Shown piece after piece: positions 1 through 5,856 of a DNA stretch of 10,565 nucleotides. This DNA comes from an uncultured Prevotellaceae bacterium. Lineage in GTDB: Bacteria; Bacteroidota; Bacteroidia; Bacteroidales; Bacteroidaceae. The stretch covers positions 1 to 10,565 of the forward strand of contig OMTC01000047.1 in assembly GCA_900313845.1 (NCBI GenBank). The letters are read 5' to 3'. Position numbers and translations under genes: made by a program. The notes beneath the pieces were generated by a model. It searched no databases. It was not told where the DNA came from and saw only the letters and a program-made list of their open reading frames with translations. Numbering within the stretch: position 1 is the stretch's first letter; each line of letters opens with the position of its first letter.

Positions 1-459
1 AAAGCAGAAATCATTCCAGTTTCCGCCATTGCCAAGTTCAATGTGGAGCCTATCATGAAGCGCATTCGTGAGTTGCTCCCTGAAAGTCCTCCTTATTTCG
101 ATAAGGACCAATTGACCGATAAGCCTGCACGCTTTTTCGTCAGTGAAATTATCCGCGAGAAGATTCTGCTCTATTACGACAAGGAGATTCCTTATTCAGT
201 AGAAGTGGGTGTGGAGAGTTTCAAGGAAGACGAGCACCACATCCATATCAATGCCGTGATTTACGTGGAGCGTGATTCTCAGAAAGGCATCATCATCGGG
301 CACCAAGGCAAGGCACTCAAGAAGGTGGCAACCGAGGCTCGCAAGTCCCTCGAGAAGTTCTTTGGAAAGTCCATCTATCTCGAGACCTTCGTGAAGGTTG
401 ACAAGGACTGGCGCAATTCCGACAAGGAACTCAACCTCTTTGGATACCATCCAGAATAA
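1..459 (+). CDS. era: GTPase Era, C-terminal part (5' end outside window)
   Basis: Era is a Ras-like GTPase that binds the 3' end of 16S rRNA and assists maturation of the 30S subunit. The reading frame is open from the first base, so the window holds only the last 152 residues; a GTG at position 43 is internal and not the start. The fragment begins in the last GTPase segment, with the G5-type Ser-Ala at fragment residues 8-9. It continues through the conserved SEIIREK stretch (48-54) into a type II KH RNA-binding domain, whose GxxG loop is GHQG (100-103). It ends on the usual LFGY-type tail. der follows 38 bp downstream on the same strand, and the pair of ribosome-assembly GTPases is probably co-transcribed. 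Identity is very secure; only the G domain is missing from view. Confidence 0.96.
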   Translation, partial: KAEIIPVSAIAKFNVEPIMKRIRELLPESPPYFDKDQLTDKPARFFVSEIIREKILLYYDKEIPYSVEVGVESFKEDEHHIHINAVIYVERDSQKGIIIGHQGKALKKVATEARKSLEKFFGKSIYLETFVKVDKDWRNSDKELNLFGYHPE

Positions 460-497
460 CTTTTTTTATTCACCCCGTAATCCAATTTGAATAGACT

Positions 498-1811
498 ATG
501 GGAAATTTAGTAGCAATTGTAGGTCGCCCAAACGTGGGTAAATCTACGCTTTTCAACCGATTGACAAAGACTCGTCACGCCATTGTGAGTGATGAGGCAG
601 GCACAACCCGAGACCGTCAGTATGGCAAGTGTGAATGGGGAAACAAGGAGTTCTCCGTGGTCGATACAGGTGGTTGGGTTGTCAATTCCGACGACATATT
701 CGAGGAGGAAATCCGCAAGCAAGTCCTCATTGCCATTGAGGAGTGCGACGTGATTCTTTTCCTCGTAGATATAAAGACTGGAGTCACTGACCTCGACATG
801 GAGGTGGCAGAGATTCTGCGTCGTTCCAAAATTCCAACACTTGTGGTATGCAACAAAGTGGATTCCAATGAGTTGCGCTATGAGGCACCTGAGTTCTATA
901 AACTCGGATTGGGTGACCCTTATTGCATCTCGGCTCTCACGGGTAGTGGCACAGGTGACTTGCTCGACGACATCGTGAAGACCTTCACCAAGACCATGGA
1001 TGAGGTGATTGAAGAAGACATTCCTCGCATTGCCGTGGTAGGTCGTCCAAATGCTGGCAAATCCTCACTCATCAATGCTTTCTTGGGCGATAATAGAAAC
1101 GTTGTGACAGACATAGCTGGCACCACTCGCGACTCCATCTATACGAAATACGAGAAGTTCGGCTTCAATTTCTATCTTGTGGACACTGCGGGTATTCGCA
1201 AGAAGAACAAGGTGAGCGAAGACCTCGAATACTATTCCGTGATGCGCTCCATCCGTGCCATCGAGAATTCAGATGTGTGCGTGCTGATGGTTGATGCCAC
1301 ACGTGGAATCGAGGGGCAGGACATCAACATCTTCCAAATCATTCAGAAGAACCAGAAGGGATTGGTGGTAGTTGTGAACAAGTGGGATTTGGTGGAAGAC
1401 AAGAGTAACGAGGCAATCAAGTTCTTCGAGAAGGCAATTCGCAACCGCTTTGCTCCTTTCACGGATTTCACCATCATTTTCGCTTCTGCTCTCACCAAGC
1501 AGCGCATTTTCCGTGTGCTGGAGGAATCGCAGAAAGTGTATGAGAACCGCACGACAAAAATCAGTACGGCAAAGCTCAACGAGACGATGCTTCCTATCAT
1601 CGAGGCAACTCCTCCACCTTCTATCAAGGGCAAGTACATCAAAATCAAGTATTGCATGCAGATTCCGAACACCTACGTTCCTTCGTTTGTGTTCTATGCC
1701 AACCTGCCTCAATATGTGCGTGACCCTTACAAGCGTTTCCTTGAGAACCAGATTCGTGAACATTGGAAGCTGACGGGCACACCTATCAACGTGTATATTC
1801 GTCAGAAATAG
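498..1811 (+). CDS. der: Ribosome-assembly GTPase Der (EngA), two tandem G domains
   Basis: Der is an essential double-GTPase that acts in late 50S subunit assembly. The 437-residue product has the normal family length and layout. The first G domain has P-loop GRPNVGKST (9-17), DTGG (56-59), NKVD (119-122) and SAL (145-147). The second has GRPNAGKSS (182-190), DTAG (229-232), NKWD (294-297) and SAL (330-332). The C-terminal KH-like domain spans about 350-437. All nucleotide-binding motifs are intact. The ATG at 498 places the first P-loop at the usual distance from the N-terminus. The gene follows era after a short gap containing a T-run (462-468). No clear terminator follows; instead the 22-bp repeat array begins about 50 bp after the stop codon. 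Confidence 0.97.
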   Translation: MGNLVAIVGRPNVGKSTLFNRLTKTRHAIVSDEAGTTRDRQYGKCEWGNKEFSVVDTGGWVVNSDDIFEEEIRKQVLIAIEECDVILFLVDIKTGVTDLDMEVAEILRRSKIPTLVVCNKVDSNELRYEAPEFYKLGLGDPYCISALTGSGTGDLLDDIVKTFTKTMDEVIEEDIPRIAVVGRPNAGKSSLINAFLGDNRNVVTDIAGTTRDSIYTKYEKFGFNFYLVDTAGIRKKNKVSEDLEYYSVMRSIRAIENSDVCVLMVDATRGIEGQDINIFQIIQKNQKGLVVVVNKWDLVEDKSNEAIKFFEKAIRNRFAPFTDFTIIFASALTKQRIFRVLEESQKVYENRTTKISTAKLNETMLPIIEATPPPSIKGKYIKIKYCMQIPNTYVPSFVFYANLPQYVRDPYKRFLENQIREHWKLTGTPINVYIRQK

Positions 1812-1861
1812 TTGTCATTTTTCTTCATCGTTTCATGCAATGATGGACGGACTCAAATGCG

Positions 1862-2001
1862 ATAGGGGATTTACTCTCTCGCTATTGGGAACGTACTTCC
1901 TCGCTATTGGGGACTGGCTCTCTCGCCATTGGGGATTGACTTCCTCGCCATTGGGGACGTACTTCAGTTTATCCCCAATAAAATTTCAGTGAATCCCCAA
2001 T
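1862..2001. repeat. 22-bp tandem repeat array, last two copies inverted
   Basis: The core ATTGGGGA recurs at exactly 22-bp steps at 1862 (variant ATAGGGGA), 1884 (ATTGGGAA), 1906, 1928 and 1950. It is then followed by the inverse core ATCCCCAAT at 1971 and 1993, again 22 bp apart. Between cores the spacer ends in a CTCGC-type block. Spacers alternate: units 1 and 3 share CTCTCGC, units 2 and 4 share TCCTCGC, which suggests a 44-bp duplication step. A 22-bp period is not a multiple of three, so the array is not a coding repeat. It fills most of the der-to-lipoprotein gap. Its function is unknown; a protein-binding array or a structured RNA element are both possible. Confidence 0.9.
1950..1979. 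repeat. Inverted repeat at the junction of direct and inverted copies
   Basis: ATTGGGGA (1950-1957) and TCCCCAAT (1972-1979) form a perfect 8-bp stem with a 14-nt loop. The sequence after it (AAAATTT) is not a T-tract, so it does not look like a normal intrinsic terminator. The other upstream copies of the core could pair with either inverted arm, so a transcript could fold in several alternative ways. Confidence 0.6.
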
Positions 2002-2066
2002 CGGATGTTGCAGAAACTGAGATTTGAAGTGAAAAGGCTCCTTCTCAAATTGTTTTTTGAAAAAAG

Positions 2067-2468
2067 ATGAAAAATATTTTCTATATATTGCTGATTTTGC
2101 TTACCTTTGGCATTACTTCTTGTAATAGTGACGATGGTCCTGCTGCCATTCCGAAGAAAGAATTGCAAAATGCACTCGACCTCTTGGCGCAGGGCAAAAT
2201 GGAGCAGTATATGAGCAAATTGGATTTTGGCGAAGAACTCGATTCCGTCCATTATCTTTATTTCTCCGAAGCCATCATCCAGCGTAACAATCTCACTGAG
2301 CGCAAGTTGGGTGTTGTGAATGGCTACAAGGTGACGGGTGCTAAGATGTGGAATGACACGGTTGCTACCGTCTTCTACACGCAGTTTTTTGCCAACGGAG
2401 ATTCTTGCGATTGCTCTCAGAAGATGGTATGCATTGATGGCATTTGGCGACTTCGAATGAGGAACTAA
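2067..2468 (+). CDS. Small putative surface lipoprotein, unknown function
   Basis: I do not recognise a named family for this 133-residue protein. The N-terminus is a lipoprotein signal: Met-Lys, a hydrophobic stretch (about 4-15), then ITSC with the predicted lipidated cysteine at 19. The residues after it, Asn-Ser-Asp-Asp, resemble the acidic surface-export signal known for Bacteroidota lipoproteins, so display on the outer face of the outer membrane is plausible. The mature part, about 115 residues, has a helix-like start with a run of charged residues and then likely beta strands; an NTF2-like fold as in other small Bacteroidales lipoproteins is conceivable but only a guess. It contains Cys pairs near the C-terminus (CDCSQKMVC). 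It stands alone between the repeat array and pfkA, about 110 bp before pfkA. The start ATG at 2067 follows an A-rich stretch. Confidence 0.75.
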   Translation: MKNIFYILLILLTFGITSCNSDDGPAAIPKKELQNALDLLAQGKMEQYMSKLDFGEELDSVHYLYFSEAIIQRNNLTERKLGVVNGYKVTGAKMWNDTVATVFYTQFFANGDSCDCSQKMVCIDGIWRLRMRN

Positions 2469-2503
2469 GGTGCTGCGTTTCGGCATGACTCTCATTCCCG
2501 TGT

Positions 2504-2533
2504 GGATTTCATCTTGGCATGGGATTCATCTTG
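2504..2533. repeat. Imperfect direct repeat upstream of the pfkA-like gene
   Basis: GGATTTCATCTTG (2504-2516) recurs as GGATTCATCTTG (2522-2533), 17-18 bp apart. The second copy runs straight into TATCTTTC (2534-2541), a weak match to the Bacteroidota -7 element TAnnTTTG. The repeat therefore lies where a regulator of the pfkA-like gene could bind. It may also be a chance local duplication. Confidence 0.5.
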
Positions 2534-2577
2534 TATCTTTCAGAAAAACAATCACTTAAAATAAACAACATAGAACC

Positions 2578-3558
2578 ATGGCTGAAGTAAAAACAATTGC
2601 AATTGTGACATCAGGAAATGATGCACCAGGCATGAATAGTGCAATTCGTGCCGTCACTCGTTCTGCAATCTACAACGGACTTCGTGTGAAGGCTGTCTAT
2701 CGCGGCTACAAAGGCTTGATTGACGGAGAAATCGTTGAATTCAAAACACAAAACGTCAGCAATATCATTCAGCAGGGTGGCACCATCCTCAAGTCGTCGC
2801 CAAGTAAGGACTTCCGTTCCGAGGAAGGTAGAAAGAAGGCTTTCGAGAACATTCAGAAAGAAGAAATCGATGCAGTGATTGTCATCGGTGGTGATGGCAC
2901 GAGTCACGGAGCTCGCATCTTCGCTCAGGAATACGACATTCCTTGCATCGCCATTCCTGCCACTATCGACAATAACCTTTGTGGTACTGACACTACGATT
3001 GGTTACGACACAGCTCTCAACACCATCATGCAGTGCGTGGACAAGATTCGTGACACTGCCACCAGCCACGAGCGCCTTTTCTTCGTTGAAGTGATGGGCG
3101 ACGATGCTGGTTTCTTGGCTTTGAATGGTGCCATTGCATCGGGTTGTGAGGATGCTATCATTCCTTCGGTTCCTACTGATGTGAACAAATTAGCCACTCT
3201 CATTGAATCTGGTTTCCGCAAGACCAAGGGGAGCAGTATCGTGCTGGTTGCTGCAAGCGAGGATTCAGGTGGAGCCTTGTACTATGCCGATGAGGTGAAG
3301 AAGGCTCATCCAAATATCGATGTCCGCATCTCCATCCTTGGACACTTGCAACGTGGAGGACATCCTACGGCTCACGACCGCATCATTGCCAGCCGAATGG
3401 GTGCTGCGAGCATTGTGGCACTGATGAAAGGGCTCCGCAACGTGATGATTGGTATCGACAACGATGAGATTGTCTATGTGCCTTTCTCTCGTGCTGTGCG
3501 TGAGAACAGACAGATTGACCACAACCTGCTCGATATACTTCATAACTCTGCAATTTGA
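2578..3558 (+). CDS. 6-phosphofructokinase family protein (PfkA-like), altered active site
   Basis: This is a full-length (326 aa) member of the bacterial PfkA family, which normally phosphorylates fructose 6-phosphate in glycolysis. Family motifs are clear: SGNDAPGMN (12-20), GGDG (104-107), TIDNN (129-133), SHER (163-166), LGHLQRGG (254-261). Compared with E. coli PfkA (numbered without Met), the catalytic base Asp127 (here D131), Asp103 (D106), Arg162 (R166), Arg243 (R250), His249 (H256) and Arg252 (R259) are kept. Effector-site arginines 21, 25 and 154 also appear conserved. However Gly11 is Asn14, Arg72 is Pro75, Gly124 is Ala128, Asp129 is Asn133, Arg171 is Asp175 and, by my alignment, Glu222 is Ala226. 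It lacks the GGDD and Lys signature of typical pyrophosphate-dependent enzymes. It may be a weakly active, altered-substrate or regulatory paralogue; I therefore give no gene symbol. It appears monocistronic. Confidence 0.85.
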   Translation: MAEVKTIAIVTSGNDAPGMNSAIRAVTRSAIYNGLRVKAVYRGYKGLIDGEIVEFKTQNVSNIIQQGGTILKSSPSKDFRSEEGRKKAFENIQKEEIDAVIVIGGDGTSHGARIFAQEYDIPCIAIPATIDNNLCGTDTTIGYDTALNTIMQCVDKIRDTATSHERLFFVEVMGDDAGFLALNGAIASGCEDAIIPSVPTDVNKLATLIESGFRKTKGSSIVLVAASEDSGGALYYADEVKKAHPNIDVRISILGHLQRGGHPTAHDRIIASRMGAASIVALMKGLRNVMIGIDNDEIVYVPFSRAVRENRQIDHNLLDILHNSAI

Positions 3559-3617
3559 CGCAAAATCTGCGATTTCATTACTTTTATTCATCGTTTTCTT
3601 TAAATTTGCTTCAAGAA

Positions 3618-3650
3618 TGTTGCTCTACACATAAAAAATGTGTAAATTTG
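3618..3650 (+). promoter_or_regulatory. Probable promoter of the serC operon (Bacteroidota type)
   Basis: TAAATTTG at 3643-3650 matches the Bacteroidota -7 consensus TAnnTTTG exactly. A TTG at 3620-3622 (context TGTTG) lies 20 bp upstream, the right spacing for the -33 element. Transcription would start near 3657 and leave a leader of roughly 110 nt before serC. It is the best promoter match I found in the window, but it is not tested. Confidence 0.55.
3627..3643. promoter_or_regulatory. Palindrome between the -33 and -7 elements of the serC promoter
   Basis: ACACAT (3627-3632) and ATGTGT (3638-3643) form a perfect 6-bp dyad around five A residues. The dyad lies entirely between the two proposed promoter elements, its last base being the first base of the -7 element. 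This is a classic place for a repressor operator. No regulator is encoded in the window, so the binding protein is unknown. Confidence 0.4.
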
Positions 3651-3691
3651 CAGTGTTTTTAGAAAGAATAAGGTAAAAAGCTTCCATTACA

Positions 3692-3737
3692 GCAGTTTTT
3701 TCTGATTCCTCAACCCGTTTTGAGGTATATCTACTGC
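3692..3737 (+). other. Possible folded 5' leader of serC mRNA
   Basis: Within the predicted leader, CCTCAA (3708-3713) pairs with TTGAGG (3720-3725) around a six-base loop. An outer pair, GCAGT (3692-3696) with ACTGC (3733-3737), could enclose it. It does not match any riboswitch class I can recognise, and the outer stem is only 5 bp. It could be a leader structure or chance. Confidence 0.25.
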
Positions 3738-3769
3738 GTGTTAATTCGTTTAAACAATATAAATAAACA

Positions 3770-4837
3770 ATGAAAAAGTACAATTTCAATGCCGGCCCAT
3801 CAATCCTTCCTCGCGAGGTGATTGAGGCTACAGCAAATGCATGTTTGGATTTTAATGGTTCTGGTCTTTCCCTCATGGAAATCAGCCACCGCGCAAAGGA
3901 CTTCCAGCCAGTGATGGACGAAGCAATGGCTCTCTTCAAGGAACTGCTCGACGTTCCTCAGGGCTACGAAGTGATTTTCCTTGGTGGTGGTGCAAGTCTC
4001 CAGTTCTGCCAGGTGCCTTTCAACTTCCTCGAGAAGAAGGCAGCTTATCTCAACACAGGTGTTTGGGCAAAGAAAGCTATCAAGGAAGCAAAGCTCTTCG
4101 GTGAAGTAGTTGAAGTTGCTTCATCTGCTGAGTCCACTTATACTTACATTCCAAAGGATTTCACGATTCCTGCTGATGCAGACTATTTCCACATCACAAC
4201 CAACAACACCATCTACGGTACTGAAATCCGCAAGGAGCTCGACAGTCCTGTTCCAATGATTGCCGACATGAGTTCGGATATTTTCTCCCGTCCAATCGAC
4301 GTGAGCAAGTACAACTGTATCTATGGTGGTGCTCAGAAGAACCTCTCTATGGCTGGTGTCACTTTCATCCTTGTGAAGGAAGATGCACTCGGCAAGGTAT
4401 CTCGTCAGATTCCTACAATGCTTGATTATCGCACTCACATCGAGAAGGGTTCTATGTTCAACACGCCTCCAGTGGTTCCTGTATATTGTGCACTCCAGAA
4501 CCTGAGATGGATTAAGGCTCAGGGTGGTGTGAAGGAAATGGATCGCCGTGCCAATGAGCGTGCAAAGGTTCTCTACGATGAGATTGACCGCAACAAGATT
4601 TTCCGTGGCACTGCAAACGAGGAGGACCGTTCTGTGATGAACATCTGCTTCGTTCTCAACGATGAATACAAGGAACTCGAAGCCGACTTCATGGCATTCG
4701 CTACTGCCAAGGGCATGGTGGGTGTGAAGGGACATCGCTCTGTGGGTGGTTTCCGTGCAAGTTGCTACAACGCCATGTCGCTCGAAGGTGTTAAGGCTCT
4801 CGTGGCTACCATGCAGGAATTTGAAAAGAATCATTAA
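3770..4837 (+). CDS. serC: Phosphoserine aminotransferase
   Basis: SerC is a cytoplasmic PLP enzyme that converts 3-phosphohydroxypyruvate and glutamate to phosphoserine and 2-oxoglutarate; family members often also act in pyridoxal phosphate synthesis. The 355-residue protein has the normal length. Diagnostic stretches are NAGPSILP (7-14), the PLP-contact region DMSSDIFSRP (166-175), the Schiff-base lysine K190 in YGGAQKNLS, and the phosphate-binding C-terminal motif GHRSVGGFRASCYNAM (321-336). The ATG at 3770 directly precedes the typical KKYNFNAGPS start. The gene heads a same-strand group: serA begins 16 bp after its stop codon, so the pair is almost certainly one operon covering the first two steps of serine synthesis. 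Expression is probably driven by the promoter near 3618-3650. Confidence 0.97.
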   Translation: MKKYNFNAGPSILPREVIEATANACLDFNGSGLSLMEISHRAKDFQPVMDEAMALFKELLDVPQGYEVIFLGGGASLQFCQVPFNFLEKKAAYLNTGVWAKKAIKEAKLFGEVVEVASSAESTYTYIPKDFTIPADADYFHITTNNTIYGTEIRKELDSPVPMIADMSSDIFSRPIDVSKYNCIYGGAQKNLSMAGVTFILVKEDALGKVSRQIPTMLDYRTHIEKGSMFNTPPVVPVYCALQNLRWIKAQGGVKEMDRRANERAKVLYDEIDRNKIFRGTANEEDRSVMNICFVLNDEYKELEADFMAFATAKGMVGVKGHRSVGGFRASCYNAMSLEGVKALVATMQEFEKNH

Positions 4838-4853
4838 TTTTGTCAATCATTTT

Positions 4854-5771
4854 ATGAAAGTTCTTATTGCAACTGAGAAGCCTTTTGCACCTGTAGCTGT
4901 AGAAGGAATAAAGAAGGAAATCGATGCGGCAGGTTACGAACTTGCTCTCCTTGAGAAATATACTGAAAAGCAGCAGTTGCTCGATGCTGTTGCAGATGTT
5001 GACGCCATTATCATTCGTTCCGACAAAATCGATGCTGAAGTGCTCGATGCAGCCAAGCAGCTCAAGATTGTGGTGCGTGCGGGTGCTGGTTACGACAATG
5101 TTGACCTCGAAGCTGCCACTGCTCACAATGTGGTGGTGATGAACACTCCTGGTCAGAACTCCAATGCAGTTGCGGAACTCGTGTTTGGTCTGCTTGTATT
5201 TGCTGTTCGTAACTTCTTCAATGGCAAGGCAGGCACAGAGCTCATGGGCAAGAAACTGGGTATTCTCGCCTTTGGTAATGTGGGTCGCAATGTGGCTCGC
5301 GTGGCAAAGGGATTCGGTATGGAAGTGAGCGCATACGATGCTTTCTGTCCAGCAGAAGTGATTGAGGCAGCAGGCGTTCATGCAGCAAAGAATCAGGATG
5401 AACTCTTCGAGACTTGCGACGTTGTGAGCCTTCACATCCCTGCAACTCCTGAGACCAAGCAGAGCATCAACAAGGCTCTCGTTGGTAAGATGAAGAAGGG
5501 TGGTATCGTTGTGAATACGGCTCGTAAGGAAGTTATCAACGAACCAGAGCTCATTGAACTTCTTGCTGAACGTACTGACCTGAAGTACATCACCGACATC
5601 AAACCTGATGCAGATGCTGAATTCGCACAGTTCGAAGGTCGTTACTTCTCAACTCCTAAGAAGATGGGTGCTCAGACTGCCGAAGCTAACATCAATGCAG
5701 GTATTGCAGCTGCCAAGCAGATTGTCGGCTTCCTCAAGGATGGCATCACCAAGTTCCAAGTAAACAAGTAA
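4854..5771 (+). CDS. serA: D-3-phosphoglycerate dehydrogenase, short form with Lys in place of catalytic His
   Basis: SerA oxidises 3-phosphoglycerate to 3-phosphohydroxypyruvate with NAD, the committed step of serine synthesis. At 305 residues it is a short PGDH without a C-terminal ACT regulatory domain. Visible motifs are RAGAGYDNVD (75-84), the Rossmann turn GNVGRNVA (141-148, preceded by A139-F140 where a Gly is usual), acidic D162 after the second strand, consistent with NAD preference, and NTARKEVINE (221-230) with catalytic R224. Where most D-2-hydroxyacid dehydrogenases have TPHIGA, this has TPKKMGA (267-273), so lysine replaces the catalytic histidine. That is the pattern described for the Lys subclass of type III PGDH in Bacteroidales and Entamoeba. 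The frame stays open upstream to 4746, inside serC, but ATG 4854 gives the standard MKVLIATEKP start. No feedback domain is present, so serine inhibition of the usual type is unlikely. Confidence 0.95.
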   Translation: MKVLIATEKPFAPVAVEGIKKEIDAAGYELALLEKYTEKQQLLDAVADVDAIIIRSDKIDAEVLDAAKQLKIVVRAGAGYDNVDLEAATAHNVVVMNTPGQNSNAVAELVFGLLVFAVRNFFNGKAGTELMGKKLGILAFGNVGRNVARVAKGFGMEVSAYDAFCPAEVIEAAGVHAAKNQDELFETCDVVSLHIPATPETKQSINKALVGKMKKGGIVVNTARKEVINEPELIELLAERTDLKYITDIKPDADAEFAQFEGRYFSTPKKMGAQTAEANINAGIAAAKQIVGFLKDGITKFQVNK

Positions 5772-5791
5772 TTGATTATCAAACAACTAAT

Positions 5792-5836
5792 CCCTTGCAC
5801 ATCTTTCTCAACAGGGTGGATGTGTGAGGGGTTTTT
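5792..5836 (+). terminator. Intrinsic terminator-like hairpin between serA and DUF1015 gene
   Basis: CCCTTGCACATC (5792-5803) pairs with GATGTGTGAGGG (5819-5830) as a 12-bp stem with two G-U wobbles and a 15-nt loop. G plus five T (5831-5836) follow directly. This is the structure of a rho-independent terminator. Only 20 bp separate it from the next start codon, and I see no promoter in that space, so it probably gives partial termination or attenuation rather than a full stop. Confidence 0.7.
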
Positions 5837-5856
5837 ATATCATCTAACTCATATTC

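Noticed and set aside
1269..1763. 164-codon open frame opposite der
   Set aside because: Shadow of the second G domain and KH-like domain of der; no independent support.
1862..2001. CRISPR array
   Set aside because: The repeat core is only 8-9 bp, spacers resemble one another, the period is 22 bp, orientation flips, and no cas genes are nearby.
3559..3571. Possible terminator after the pfkA-like gene (CGCA/TGCG)
   Set aside because: The stem is only 4 bp and the following sequence is an interrupted T-rich stretch; too weak to call.
4121..4846. 241-codon open frame opposite serC
   Set aside because: Antisense to a complete serC; Cys/His-rich, low-complexity-like translation with no domain.
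4746..4853. Upstream extension of serA into the end of serC
   Set aside because: The added residues are a frame-shifted reading of serC; ATG 4854 yields the standard PGDH N-terminus and a normal 16-bp gap.
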